Notes: generated from the letters alone by a model not told the origin. 64,000 bases of DNA from Kordia sp965283645 (GCF_965283645.1 NZ_CBDIPG010000001.1:1984001-2048000), one strand, 5' to 3'; positions 26,768 to 36,246 are shown, numbered from the stretch's first letter. Numbers and translations are program-made.

Positions 26768-26878
26768 AATGGTTTATTTTTTGGTCGATCGTAATTTATA
26801 TATTGATTAAATTCGGCAGTAATTTACGCAGAATTTTTTCCATTTTATATGTTGAATTAAAGAATTCATGTAATCAAT

Positions 26879-28654
26879 TTAATGACTTGAAGCTTCACCT
26901 GCTCCAGAAGGAATTCTGATGTTTTCTACTAAATCTTGTACATCTTTTGGTGGCGCGGCAGTGAATCTTGAAACAACTATGGAAACGACCACGTTTACAA
27001 ACATTGCAATGGTTCCGAAACCTTCTGGTGAGGTTCCAAACCACCATTCGCTTTTTGGCAGTGGATCTAATACCCAAATTAGTCCTGTTTTGTAACGAAT
27101 CATGTAGAATAGCATGAGCATAATACCAACAACCATTCCTGCTATGGCGCCTTCTTTGTTCATTCGCTTATCAAAAATTCCTAAAATGATGGCTGGAAAA
27201 AATGATGCAGCCGCCAAACCAAATGCTAAGGCAACCACCGCGGCGACAAATCCTGGTGGATAAATTCCGAACAATCCTGCAATGATGATTGCTACAAAGA
27301 TTGCAATTCGTGCAGCTAATAGTTCTCCTTTTTCAGAGATATTCGGTTTTAATTGTTTTTTGATTAAATCGTGAGAGATTGATGTTGAGATTACAAGTAG
27401 TAATCCTGCGGCAGTTGATAGTGCTGCGGCTAATCCGCCAGCGGCCACTAAAGCAATTACCCAGTTTGGAAGTTTTGCAATTTCAGGATTTGCTAATACC
27501 ATAATGTCTCTATCTACATATAATTCATTGGTTGCTGTGCTTGCATTTGCGATTAAACGTTCTCCGTTTGTTCCTCTTGCTTCAGTGAAGACAGGTTTTT
27601 TACCTTCTAAAGCACTTCCTGCCAGATATTGTATCTTTCCATCTCCATTTTTATCCGCCCAAGCGATTAACCCAGTATCTTCCCAGTTTTTAAACCAAGC
27701 TGGTATTTCTTGATAGTCTTTGTTACTTACCGTTTCTATTAGATTTGTTCGTGAGAATACCGCAATTGCTGGCGCAGTTGTGTATAGAATTGCAATGAAT
27801 AGCAATGCCAATCCTGCAGATTTACGTGCATCTTTTACTTTAGGAACCGTAAAGAAACGAACAATTACGTGTGGTAATCCTGCAGTACCAACCATTAATG
27901 CTAATGTGATTGCAAATACATCCCACGTTGATTTGGTTCCGCTGGTATATTCGTTGAAACCGAGTTGTGTGTGAAGTGTATCAAGTTTATCGAGCAGGAA
28001 AGCGCCACCTTCTACTTTTCCTCCCATTCCTATTTGTGGAATGATGTTTCCTGTCATTTGCATAGAGATAAAAAATGCTGGCACCATGAATGCGAAGATT
28101 AGTACACAGTATTGTGCAACTTGTGTATACGTGATTCCTTTCATTCCGCCTAAAAAGGCAAAGATTAAAACCACTGTCATTCCAATGATAACTCCAACTG
28201 TGATATCTACTTGTAAAAATTGAGAAAATACAATTCCTACACCACGCATTTGCCCGGCTACATAGGTAAATGATACTATTAATGCACAAATTACAGCTAC
28301 AGTTCTTGCTGTGTTTGAGTAGTATCGATCTCCAATAAAATCGGGCACTGTAAATTTTCCAAATTTCCGCAAATACGGCGCTAATAGTAATGCTAGTAAT
28401 ACATAACCTCCTGTCCATCCCATCAAAAATACAGAACCATCATATCCCATAAAAGAGATTAATCCTGCCATACTGATGAATGATGCGGCACTCATCCAAT
28501 CGGCGGCTGTTGCCATTCCGTTTGCTAATGGAGACACGCCTCCGCCAGCAACGTAAAATTCTTTTGTTGAGCCAGCTCGTGCCCAAATTGCGATTCCAAA
28601 GTATAGGGCAAAAGTAATCCCTACTAAGATCCAAGTCCACGTTTGTACACTCAT
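26879..28654 (-). CDS. Sodium:solute symporter, acetate/ActP-like
   Basis: 591 aa, about 13 membrane segments, SSS family. Motifs include EFYVAGGGVSPLANGMATAADWMSAAS near the N-terminus and GLPHVIVRFFTVP about residue 260. An extracytoplasmic loop near residue 334 contains DKNGDGKIQYL, an EF-hand-like calcium-binding pattern (D-x-N-x-D-G-x-I). The neighbours DUF4212 upstream and acs downstream make acetate or another short carboxylate the likely substrate. Confidence 0.9.
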   Translation of the reverse strand: MSVQTWTWILVGITFALYFGIAIWARAGSTKEFYVAGGGVSPLANGMATAADWMSAASFISMAGLISFMGYDGSVFLMGWTGGYVLLALLLAPYLRKFGKFTVPDFIGDRYYSNTARTVAVICALIVSFTYVAGQMRGVGIVFSQFLQVDITVGVIIGMTVVLIFAFLGGMKGITYTQVAQYCVLIFAFMVPAFFISMQMTGNIIPQIGMGGKVEGGAFLLDKLDTLHTQLGFNEYTSGTKSTWDVFAITLALMVGTAGLPHVIVRFFTVPKVKDARKSAGLALLFIAILYTTAPAIAVFSRTNLIETVSNKDYQEIPAWFKNWEDTGLIAWADKNGDGKIQYLAGSALEGKKPVFTEARGTNGERLIANASTATNELYVDRDIMVLANPEIAKLPNWVIALVAAGGLAAALSTAAGLLLVISTSISHDLIKKQLKPNISEKGELLAARIAIFVAIIIAGLFGIYPPGFVAAVVALAFGLAAASFFPAIILGIFDKRMNKEGAIAGMVVGIMLMLFYMIRYKTGLIWVLDPLPKSEWWFGTSPEGFGTIAMFVNVVVSIVVSRFTAAPPKDVQDLVENIRIPSGAGEASSH

Positions 28655-28682
28655 AATGTTTTATTGTTAAGTTTAGTTAGGA

Positions 28683-28943
28683 TTACTCGTCAAAACCGTA
28701 TTTTTTGTCTAGTTTGTTCATTAATCGTACGTATACAAATATTAAGATAACAAATACGTAGATTGAACCTTGTTGTGCAAACCAAAAGCCTAGTTTGAAA
28801 CCGCCAAGTCTGAATTGATTGAGTTCTTCTCTGAATAGAATTCCACATCCATAGGAAACTAAAAACCAAATAGATAGTAGAATTATTAAGTATTTTATAT
28901 TTTCTTTCCAGTATGCTTTTGCACGTTTTTGTGTATCGTCCAT
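28683..28943 (-). CDS. DUF4212 small subunit of the carboxylate symporter
   Basis: 86 aa with two membrane segments (about 18-38 and 55-76). The family pattern KRAKAYWKENIKYLI and GFWFAQQGSIYVFVILIFVY is evident. DUF4212 proteins are regularly encoded just upstream of ActP-like symporters, as here with a 28-bp gap, and are thought to be an accessory subunit. It is the first gene of the acetate operon. Confidence 0.9.
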   Translation of the reverse strand: MDDTQKRAKAYWKENIKYLIILLSIWFLVSYGCGILFREELNQFRLGGFKLGFWFAQQGSIYVFVILIFVYVRLMNKLDKKYGFDE

Positions 28944-29253
28944 AATTGGTTGGTTTTATAAACTAGATAGTATTTTGAATGCTGTCTACTAAGGTATGTA
29001 TTTATTCCCAAACCAAAAGCGGTTGTATTGCCGTCAATGGCATCTATTTGTCTACTATTAAATTGAATATATGGTTGGGATTTTTGTTTTTTTATTTCAA
29101 AATATTCATTAATCGTATACAATTCATAGACAAACAACTTTTTAATATCGTTTTACATTATGTGTAAGAAAAATATATTTTATATTTAGTAAGAAGCGTT
29201 GAAAGCAAATTTCAATAGTATAATTTTTTTATAAAATTACAATCAAAATAGTT
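28944..29253. other. Divergent intergenic region
   Basis: Separates the acetate operon (minus) from the 183-aa gene (plus). It is A/T-rich. I found no exact TAnnTTTG element and no strong hairpin. It presumably holds both promoters. Confidence 0.4.
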
Positions 29254-29805
29254 ATGAATACACATGCTGCTAAAACTCAAAAGAATGCTACGCAAACTGT
29301 AGCGAGTAGAATTGTTCAGAAAAAAGGAACTGCATTTGAATTCGAAGACAATCGACCTGAAGCTGTTGTACAGCAAAAAATAAAAGAATTGCAAAATAAG
29401 AAAGCTACTCAATTACAAGGAAAACATACTACAGGATGTGGTTGCGCTTCGTGTGTTTCACAATTAGCAGAAAAGAATAATTCTGAAACTATTCAAAAAC
29501 AAAGTAAGGAAATTGTTCAACTGGTAAATTGTCCACACGGAAAACAAAAACACAAGTGTAAAGCCTGTCAACAAAGTATTGATGCCAGAAATGCAAATAA
29601 AGTAAGACGTTATCAAACGCCTCATAAAGATGAGCAAAAACAAAAAGCCAGAGAAGATGCTGTAAAGGGTAAAAAAGGTTCAGTTGCGCACGGGTTTGGT
29701 AAAAAAGGATCAAAACAAAGTGGAAAAATGGATCAAATTTTAAAAGATGTCAATGAAAAAGGAGGAAAAGGAGGAAAAGGAAAAAAAGGGAAGAAAGGCA
29801 AATAG
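29254..29805 (+). CDS. eCIS-associated-type leader protein with Cys-rich and Gly/Lys-rich tail
   Basis: 183 aa. The N-terminal block FEFEDNRPEAVVQQKIKELQ (residues ~30-50) recalls the DNRPEA-x-Q motif at the start of Bacteroidetes proteins associated with extracellular contractile injection systems and DUF4157-type toxins (from memory). Next come a GCGCASC cluster and an NCPHGKQKHKCKACQ zinc-finger-like segment. The C-terminus (from ~125) is dominated by Lys/Gly (GGKGGKGKKGKKGK). No peptidase or toxin domain is seen. No injection-system gene lies in the window. Function unknown. Confidence 0.55.
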   Translation: MNTHAAKTQKNATQTVASRIVQKKGTAFEFEDNRPEAVVQQKIKELQNKKATQLQGKHTTGCGCASCVSQLAEKNNSETIQKQSKEIVQLVNCPHGKQKHKCKACQQSIDARNANKVRRYQTPHKDEQKQKAREDAVKGKKGSVAHGFGKKGSKQSGKMDQILKDVNEKGGKGGKGKKGKKGK

Positions 29806-30182
29806 TATTGATTGTTATTTTATGAAAATAATTTTGTTCAAAATTGACTAAACAGCTTTGTTTATTAGTATTTTGAATTCACCCAAAACTATTTTTGACT
29901 GAAATTATTTTTTCACTTCTTATTAAAAATCAATATATTTATATAGGAAAAAACTTTGTTTAAAAGCGTATTTTTATCCTTAATAGCCAATCTACCACAG
30001 TCATGCATACAAATACTACTCAGTACACAATACAAAAATTCTTTTCACAAACTTCATATTTAACTTACAAAATAGTGGTTCCGCTTTTATAGCATGACTA
30101 CATATACTTAAAACACCTGATTCACAACACAATAACAAATTAATTTTAATCAAAGACTAATAACCTTACCAAACTTAAACTC
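29806..30182. other. Gene-free stretch
   Basis: A/T-rich sequence with no recognised element. A 29-codon frame starting at 30003 (MHTNTTQ...) exists but has no supporting signal. No terminator hairpin of quality is visible. Confidence 0.4.
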
Positions 30183-30752
30183 ATGTCAAACTACAGTCTC
30201 ATTATTCCTGGAGAAAAAATACCACATTACGATATTGATCATAAAAAAAAGTTTTTTATGTTCAGGAAAGGGGAACATACCTTACCTGTTAGTATGCGAC
30301 CTAATTTAAAAGTTGTAACACCTGCAGAAGAGCAAGATATATTTAGTGTAAAAACACTTATTGCGCCTACAGCATTTTCTATGCATCATCCTGATGTTTC
30401 TTATGAAGGAGAAAACTTTTTGAACGTTAAGGTTTTTACGTTTCTAAAAATCGCTTTGGGTGGTGATTATGTATTCAACGTAAGTTACCAACTCGTATTG
30501 AATGCTAGTGGAAATTATCAAATAAATATTTATATTTCTTTTAACAGGTTAAATTATAGTTCCGAAGAAAGTACCCCATTTGAGCATTATGAATTTGATA
30601 TTATTTTTAAAGAAAATTCTATTAGTCTTATATCTAATTCTGATGTTTCTTCTTTAGATTTAAAAAATGTTGAGACAGTAAAGGTGTTTTTAATCCGCAC
30701 CAATCCGAAAACATCTAGAGGAACAGTCACTACTGTACAAAGACCTGGATAG
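30183..30752 (+). CDS. Hypothetical protein upstream of a two-component system
   Basis: 189 aa, soluble, beta-rich (KTLIAPTAFSMHHPDV, GGDYVFNVSYQLVLNASGNYQINIYIS). There is no signal peptide and no recognised domain. It ends 9 bp before the sensor kinase gene, so it is probably co-transcribed and may be an accessory or sensed component of that system. Confidence 0.5.
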   Translation: MSNYSLIIPGEKIPHYDIDHKKKFFMFRKGEHTLPVSMRPNLKVVTPAEEQDIFSVKTLIAPTAFSMHHPDVSYEGENFLNVKVFTFLKIALGGDYVFNVSYQLVLNASGNYQINIYISFNRLNYSSEESTPFEHYEFDIIFKENSISLISNSDVSSLDLKNVETVKVFLIRTNPKTSRGTVTTVQRPG

Positions 30753-30761
30753 ATAAGACGT

Positions 30762-32492
30762 ATGTTAATGTTATACAATAGAATAGTATGTATTTGCTGG
30801 TTTTTTTTGACATCACTCTTTGGTTTTTCTCAACAGAAAATAGATCACACACTATTTCGGGAAAAAGTAACCGAAAAAAGTGCCCATTTTGATAGTGAAA
30901 TTAGTTTTATAAAAGCGCGATCCTTTTTTTTATTGGAAAAATGGGATTCAACACTTGTGTATACGAGCAAGCAATTAATGATTAAAAATAATACTGCTGA
31001 GTTAAAAAATTATTGTCACTTTTTAAGAGGTTATAGTTTTCAGGAAAAGAAATTATTTACCCAAGCAGCACAAGCTTTTACGAATATTACACCTGATTTT
31101 TATTTTTATGATCATACAAAAGTTTTTTTAGGTGGAAATGCATTGGAACAACATCAGTTTGAAAAAGCTATTGATTATTATCAATCCGTTCAACATTTAG
31201 ATGTGTATACAGATTTATCGTTGGAAAAAAGTCGCGTAGAACATAATATTGGTCTGTGTTATTTGCATTTAAAACAGTTTGATAGAGCTGAGTTTTTTTT
31301 ATTGAAAAGTACTCAAACTCACGAAACCGCAAAAGACACCGTAAATTTAGTAAGTTCCTACGGAGATTTGGCAAACTTATATTATGAACAATATAAAGAT
31401 GCGATGGCAATTCCTTATTTTGAAAAAGCATATGAACTTTCAAAGTTGGTTTCAAGTTTTGATTTGAAAGCTACTACTGCGCTTAATATGGCTATTGTTG
31501 AAGAGAATAAGAAAGAGTTTAGCAAATCGTTAACGTACAGAAAAGAATATGAACAATGGAATGATTCCTTGAATAACCAAAATAAAATTTGGAAGACTGC
31601 AGAGACTGAAAAACGACTCGCTATTCTTGAAAAAGATAAAGAATTTCGCATCCTTGAAGCTGTCAACAAAACAAGAATTGCTGAACGAAATGGCTTTATC
31701 TATTCTTCTATTTTTTTACTCATTTTACTCGGAACAGGTTTATATTTATATCGTGAAAAGATAAAAGCAAATGCAATTATTAACGCTCAAAAGGAAGCTT
31801 TGAATGAGTTGAATGCCACGAAAGATTATTTATTTTCTGTGGTTTCGCATGATTTACGTTCGCCTGTAAATGCATTACGGAAACAGCATCGTGCATTGAA
31901 GAATCAAGTTATGGAACATGATTTTGATAATCTTGAAAAAACTATTGAAACCTCAACAGCTATCTCAGAAAGCATGTATGGTTTGCTAAATAATATTTTA
32001 CATTGGTCACTAGAACAAAGCAACCAGTTATTATTTCAAGCAAACATAAGTACTTTACAGCCTGTTATCTCACATGTTTTATTTGATTTTAAGAGTTTAG
32101 CCGCTTCAAAAAATATTGTTTTAAAAACTAATTTAGACGAAACTATTATTGCTAGTTTTGATAGAGAATCATTAAAAATTATTTTAAGAAATCTTATTGA
32201 TAATGCTATTAAGTATACACCGAATAATGGTGAAATTGAAATAAAAACCTCAGAAACAAAACTTAATTCTTGTATTGAAATTAAAGATTCTGGCATTGGA
32301 TTTTCAGAGGAACAACTTGAAACTATTCATGATTTAAAAGAGATTACCGTTGCAAATATTGATCGTGCAAAAGGTGTCGGACTTGGCTTGTTACTGTGTA
32401 CAACATTGATTAAAAAAAACAAAGGAGAAGTATTTATTTCAAACAATCCAACTATTGGATCAACCATAAAAATAGTTTTACTAAAAACATAA
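30762..32492 (+). CDS. TPR-containing sensor histidine kinase (HisKA type)
   Basis: 576 aa. The signal-like N-terminus (to FGFSQQ, residue ~25) is followed by TPR-type helical repeats (about 80-270; FEKAIDYYQSVQ, IGLCYLHLKQFDRAEFFLL, ANLYYEQYKDAMAIPYFEKAYEL). A transmembrane helix lies near 309-328. The HisKA motif FSVVSHDLRSPVNAL carries the phosphoacceptor His near 362. HATPase boxes NLIDNAIKYTP, DSGIGF and KGVGLGLLL follow. The sensor is periplasmic, so extracellular protein or peptide contacts are plausible. It is followed 3 bp later by a LytTR regulator. Confidence 0.88.
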   Translation: MLMLYNRIVCICWFFLTSLFGFSQQKIDHTLFREKVTEKSAHFDSEISFIKARSFFLLEKWDSTLVYTSKQLMIKNNTAELKNYCHFLRGYSFQEKKLFTQAAQAFTNITPDFYFYDHTKVFLGGNALEQHQFEKAIDYYQSVQHLDVYTDLSLEKSRVEHNIGLCYLHLKQFDRAEFFLLKSTQTHETAKDTVNLVSSYGDLANLYYEQYKDAMAIPYFEKAYELSKLVSSFDLKATTALNMAIVEENKKEFSKSLTYRKEYEQWNDSLNNQNKIWKTAETEKRLAILEKDKEFRILEAVNKTRIAERNGFIYSSIFLLILLGTGLYLYREKIKANAIINAQKEALNELNATKDYLFSVVSHDLRSPVNALRKQHRALKNQVMEHDFDNLEKTIETSTAISESMYGLLNNILHWSLEQSNQLLFQANISTLQPVISHVLFDFKSLAASKNIVLKTNLDETIIASFDRESLKIILRNLIDNAIKYTPNNGEIEIKTSETKLNSCIEIKDSGIGFSEEQLETIHDLKEITVANIDRAKGVGLGLLLCTTLIKKNKGEVFISNNPTIGSTIKIVLLKT

Positions 32493-32495
32493 CCT

Positions 32496-33242
32496 ATGAT
32501 GGAAAAGATACATATTTTAATTTTAGAAGACGATTTAGTTGAAGCAGAAGAACTCACTTCTTTACTACATAAAAATGACTACAAAACTACACATGTTCCT
32601 GATGCAATACAAGCAATAGAAACCTTGCGACAACAAACATTTGACATGATGATTTTAGACATTATGATTGATGGAAAACCCAAAGGTATTGAACTCGCTC
32701 AAACATTAGAAAAAGATGGAATTGAAGTTCCGTTCATTTTTCTAACAAGCATCCGAAGTAGAGCTATTTTTGAAAAAGCAAAGTATACAAAACCTTTTTC
32801 ATACTTACTAAAACCATACAATGAATTAGAGCTTTTATATGTGATTGAATTAGCCATAGAAACCTTTCATCAACAAAAAAACACGATTAGTAGAGAAGAA
32901 AATAATGCAGTTATTGCACCTGAATTTTTCTTTGTAAAAAAAGGACAAAAAATAGTCAAAGTAAATGTGAATACCATTAGTTATATTAAAGTTGATCAAA
33001 AGTATTGTCAATTGGTTTGTGATACTGGCAACTATTTGATACGACTTTCACTTTCCAAAGTAATAGAGGTTTTGGCTAATTCTAACTTCAAACAAACACA
33101 CAGAAATTATGTGATAAATAGTAAAAAAATCAAAGAGTTATATATGGAAGATAATTTAATCATCATGGAAGCAGATCATCAAATTCCATTTAGTACGCGT
33201 TTTAAAACTGCTTTTTTAAAGGATGGGTTGTTTTTGAAATAA
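32496..33242 (+). CDS. LytTR-type response regulator
   Basis: 248 aa. The receiver domain (1-125) has the acidic pocket EDD, phosphoacceptor Asp55 (MMILDIMID), a conserved TS (FLTSIRS) and KPY lysine. The LytTR DNA-binding domain (about 145-245) includes VNTISYIKVDQKYCQLVC, FKQTHRNYVINSKKI and IPFSTRFK. It is co-transcribed with the HisKA kinase, giving a HisKA/LytTR pairing in place of the more usual LytS/LytTR. Confidence 0.9.
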   Translation: MMEKIHILILEDDLVEAEELTSLLHKNDYKTTHVPDAIQAIETLRQQTFDMMILDIMIDGKPKGIELAQTLEKDGIEVPFIFLTSIRSRAIFEKAKYTKPFSYLLKPYNELELLYVIELAIETFHQQKNTISREENNAVIAPEFFFVKKGQKIVKVNVNTISYIKVDQKYCQLVCDTGNYLIRLSLSKVIEVLANSNFKQTHRNYVINSKKIKELYMEDNLIIMEADHQIPFSTRFKTAFLKDGLFLK

Positions 33243-33275
33243 CATAGAAAATTAACTACTTATCAAGTTATCTAT

Positions 33276-33692
33276 TCAATTCTTTTTATGAAGATTTAAT
33301 GTTTCTGGAGTTTTTGAAAACGTTGAAGGACATAAAAAACCTATAAAAACTGGAGCATCATTAATTGAAAAATTAGAAATAATTATTTGACTTCCTTTAA
33401 AATTTGAAATTGCAATGATTTGCTCTTTTACACTAAGTACGTGGATTCCGTTTAATCTTGAATTATTATTAAAAAAGGTGTTCTGCGTATCGCCAATTAT
33501 AGTAACTATAACTTCTTGTGAATTATTCGTGTTTTTTATTGTGCAAATACATTCTGTACCGTTATTGGTACTTAACACAATATATTCATACTGATAAATC
33601 AAAACTGTTTCTACTTTAGAATGTTTAATAATATGTTGACTAAAAACTTGACAACATACAAACAATAATAGTATGGATAATCTAAATTGCAT
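33276..33692 (-). CDS. Secreted small beta protein, paralogue of the 119-aa neighbour
   Basis: 138 aa with a signal peptide (residues 1-18, ending CCQVFSQ). The second half, LNGIHVLSVKEQIIAISNFKG followed by IIISNFSINDAPVFIGFL, aligns by eye with the upstream gene's LNGYHIVPPN... GNFKGVEVTLENN segment. The two genes are therefore probably paralogues with an Ig-like/beta-sandwich fold. No family was recognised. Confidence 0.5.
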   Translation of the reverse strand: MQFRLSILLLFVCCQVFSQHIIKHSKVETVLIYQYEYIVLSTNNGTECICTIKNTNNSQEVIVTIIGDTQNTFFNNNSRLNGIHVLSVKEQIIAISNFKGSQIIISNFSINDAPVFIGFLCPSTFSKTPETLNLHKKN

Positions 33693-33733
33693 ATGTTATT
33701 TTTATAAAAAAGCTTTCATATCTATTTGAACTC

Positions 33734-33764
33734 AAAAAGAGTCAATTTATATAAATTGACTCTT
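33734..33764 (-). terminator. Terminator of the 119-aa gene
   Basis: The perfect 28-bp palindrome AAGAGTCAATTTAT / ATAAATTGACTCTT (33737-33764) is followed on the minus strand by TTTTGAG. It lies 14 bp after the gene's stop. Confidence 0.75.
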
Positions 33765-33777
33765 CCCGGACTATTTA

Positions 33778-34137
33778 TTACTTATCTCTATTAGTAGCAA
33801 CTACTAATGCGACAGCTTCATTATCTTCACTTGTATTATTTTCTAATGTTACCTCAACTCCTTTAAAGTTACCAGACCCAACAATCGAATACGATGGACT
33901 ATTGGGTGGAACTATATGGTATCCATTTAAATCTGCTGTCTTACCATTAATAAAACCTTTTACATCATCTGGCACTCCTGAAATGATAATACTTAATTCA
34001 TTTTTACGACTCTGATTAGTCACCGTCATAGTTGAATTTCCTCCATTAACTGTCACCCAAGTACATGTTCTAGTTGCTTTTACTTCTGCTCTTCCTGTTT
34101 TATCAATCTTTGGATTTTTTGAATTCTTTGCACTCAT
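33778..34137 (-). CDS. Small beta protein, unknown function
   Basis: 119 aa without signal peptide. The basic N-terminus (MSAKNSKNPKIDKTGRAEVK) is followed by a beta-rich domain (WVTVNGGNSTMTVTNQ, LNGYHIVPPNSPSYSIVG, GNFKGVEVTLENN). It is related by eye to the secreted 138-aa protein encoded downstream. It has its own terminator. The function is not known, and carbohydrate or protein binding would be a guess. Confidence 0.5.
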   Translation of the reverse strand: MSAKNSKNPKIDKTGRAEVKATRTCTWVTVNGGNSTMTVTNQSRKNELSIIISGVPDDVKGFINGKTADLNGYHIVPPNSPSYSIVGSGNFKGVEVTLENNTSEDNEAVALVVATNRDK

Positions 34138-34507
34138 AATTTTAAATTTTAAATTGGTTATAAACTCCTACTCTATTCAACACAGGCTTTTCGGATTCCA
34201 CCTTTTACTTCGCAATGCATAAAAATGATCGTAGCTACTCAATCGAAGGAATTTGTATGATTACGTTTGTTTTGAAAAACACACTTGGTTTATTTTTTGT
34301 GCGTTTTGTTATTTCAAAATTGATAAAATAAAGCGTTGCATTTTTAAAGAAGTCCTTAAGCGTTGGCTATTTGAGCATAAGTGTACTTATTTTGGCATGA
34401 AAGCAGCAGAAAACTATTTCCTACGTATAACTCGCTCTTTCTAAGGCTATATTTGGAAGTTACCATAGTATGCTATACCTTGATGTTCTTAACTAATCTA
34501 CAAAGGA
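34138..34507. other. Divergent gene-free stretch
   Basis: Lies between the minus-strand 119-aa gene and the plus-strand phosphoesterase. A 63-codon TTG-initiated frame at 34253-34444 has no family resemblance and no convincing start signal. No hairpin or -7 element was found. Confidence 0.4.
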
Positions 34508-36121
34508 ATGACTACAATTAATAGCAAAATTAAGCATGTCGTCGTCGTAATGTTTGAAAACAGATCATTCGACCATATGTTAGGATTTTTATACAACGAT
34601 AGTTATAAAAATAAAAATACCGATAAAACAACGATTAATATATCGCCACTTGGACATCCATTTGAAGGATTGACAGGCAATGAAACAAACCCTGATGGTA
34701 AAGGTGGCAGCGTTAAGGTGTTTCCAATTGATAAAAATGATAAGTATGCGTATTATATGCCCAAAATGGATCCGGGTGAAGGTTTTATGAATACAAATTT
34801 TCAATTATTCGGATCTTTAAATCCTCCTTTTCCAACCAAAATTGGTCCAAATCAAGGTTTTGTGCGTGATTTTCATAATAAAATTGATACTAAATATTAC
34901 GGAGATCCAAAGGAGAAAAAAACGGTTGCTACCAAAACAACTGAAAAAAAAGCATACGATAAAAACTATGATCATTCCAAAGATTATACAAATGAAGCTT
35001 ATAAAGCTTGGTATAAAGAAGAACTTCCGCCAAAATCAGGTCTGAAAATTGTATCAAAATTTCCAGGTACTGTACCAAGTGATATTATGGGAATGTACAC
35101 TCCTGATTTACTTCCTATCCTATCAAATTTGGCAAAAGGATATGCTGTTTGCGATCAGTATCATTGTTCTGTTCCTTCCGAAACACTTCCTAATAGAGCA
35201 TTTATGCATATGGCAACTTCACAAGGCAACTTGTATGATGAAGAAAAAAGATATAGTGCTCCGAGTATTTTTAAACATCTTTCTAACAATGGGCATACAT
35301 GGGGAATTTTTGGATACGAAGCCAAAAAAGAACCGTATACATTTAACTTTTGCGCAGATATATCTACACCTGAAAAAACAACAGAAACTATAGGACTCAC
35401 AATTCCTACAGGTTGTCAGTATGGAAAATACACAAAATTTGAAGAAGCATTACAAAACGGAACACTTCCAGATTATACTTTTTTAGAACCATCATGGGGA
35501 AGTTACGGCAATAGTCAGCATCCTAATTATGACGTTTCTTTAGGTGAAGATTATATCTTAAAAATATACAATGCAATTAGAGAATCTGATTATTGGGAAA
35601 ACACGTTATTTATCATTAATTATGATGAACATGGAGGTTGTTATGATCACGTAACTCCACCTACAGGAGCCGCACAACCAAACGCGGCATCAGTTAATGA
35701 ACCTACTGGTTTTAAATTTGATCGTTTTGGCGTTCGCGTTCCTTGTATTTTAATTTCACCTTGGATAGAAGCAGGAACTGTATACAGAACAAAAAGTGAT
35801 GTACCATTAGATCATACTTCTATTTTAAAAACAATTGAAGTATTGTTCAATTTAACTCCATTAACCGCGCGTGATGCGGCGGCGGCGGACATGTTAGATG
35901 TACTTACACTTGAAACAGCACGAACTGACAATCCGTTAGAAGGTATTAAAGCTCCTGTGACTGATCCGACTGTACAAATAGAAGATCATGCTTCTCAGAT
36001 TTTAAGAGCGCAAGCAGATGCACTTACTGAAAAACGCAATGCTGAAACTGGAGAAAACTATAAAACACCCGTTTTTAAAACAGATGAAGAAGCCAATCAA
36101 TACATTCATCAAGAATCGTAA
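34508..36121 (+). CDS. Phosphoesterase/phospholipase C-like protein (PF04185)
   Basis: 537 aa. The N-terminus HVVVVMFENRSFDHMLGFL is the hallmark of the acid phosphatase AcpA/phospholipase C phosphoesterase family. The C-terminal metal-binding NYDEHGGCYDHVTPP (about residue 375) and PLDHTSILKTIE complete the alkaline-phosphatase-like site. There is no signal peptide, so secretion would need another route. Phospholipid or phosphoester hydrolysis is the likely activity. It is monocistronic with a strong terminator. Confidence 0.87.
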   Translation: MTTINSKIKHVVVVMFENRSFDHMLGFLYNDSYKNKNTDKTTINISPLGHPFEGLTGNETNPDGKGGSVKVFPIDKNDKYAYYMPKMDPGEGFMNTNFQLFGSLNPPFPTKIGPNQGFVRDFHNKIDTKYYGDPKEKKTVATKTTEKKAYDKNYDHSKDYTNEAYKAWYKEELPPKSGLKIVSKFPGTVPSDIMGMYTPDLLPILSNLAKGYAVCDQYHCSVPSETLPNRAFMHMATSQGNLYDEEKRYSAPSIFKHLSNNGHTWGIFGYEAKKEPYTFNFCADISTPEKTTETIGLTIPTGCQYGKYTKFEEALQNGTLPDYTFLEPSWGSYGNSQHPNYDVSLGEDYILKIYNAIRESDYWENTLFIINYDEHGGCYDHVTPPTGAAQPNAASVNEPTGFKFDRFGVRVPCILISPWIEAGTVYRTKSDVPLDHTSILKTIEVLFNLTPLTARDAAAADMLDVLTLETARTDNPLEGIKAPVTDPTVQIEDHASQILRAQADALTEKRNAETGENYKTPVFKTDEEANQYIHQES

Positions 36122-36144
36122 AATTAAAATAGGAATATTGCTTT

Positions 36145-36187
36145 AAATCATAAAAGCGCAACAAATACTGTTACGCTTTTATGATTT
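36145..36187. terminator. Terminator between phosphoesterase and rimK-like gene
   Basis: The 14-bp perfect stem AAATCATAAAAGCG (36145-36158) / CGCTTTTATGATTT (36174-36187) lies between convergent genes. T/A-rich flanks make it usable in both directions. Confidence 0.78.
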
Positions 36188-36246
36188 GATTATTTATAAT
36201 AACTTGTCAAGTAGTCGTCGCTTTGTTTAACGTTAATTTGATGAAA

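Noticed and set aside
28895..29137. 80-codon minus-strand frame with IDGNTTAFGLGINTYLS-like sequence
   Set aside because: It overlaps the DUF4212 gene and uses a non-ATG start. The beta-barrel-like string is too short to assign.
30003..30092. 29-codon frame MHTNTTQ...
   Set aside because: No leader-like features, no promoter and no conservation that I can judge.
34253..34444. 63-codon plus-strand frame in the phosphoesterase upstream region
   Set aside because: TTG start, no ribosome-binding context, no family resemblance.
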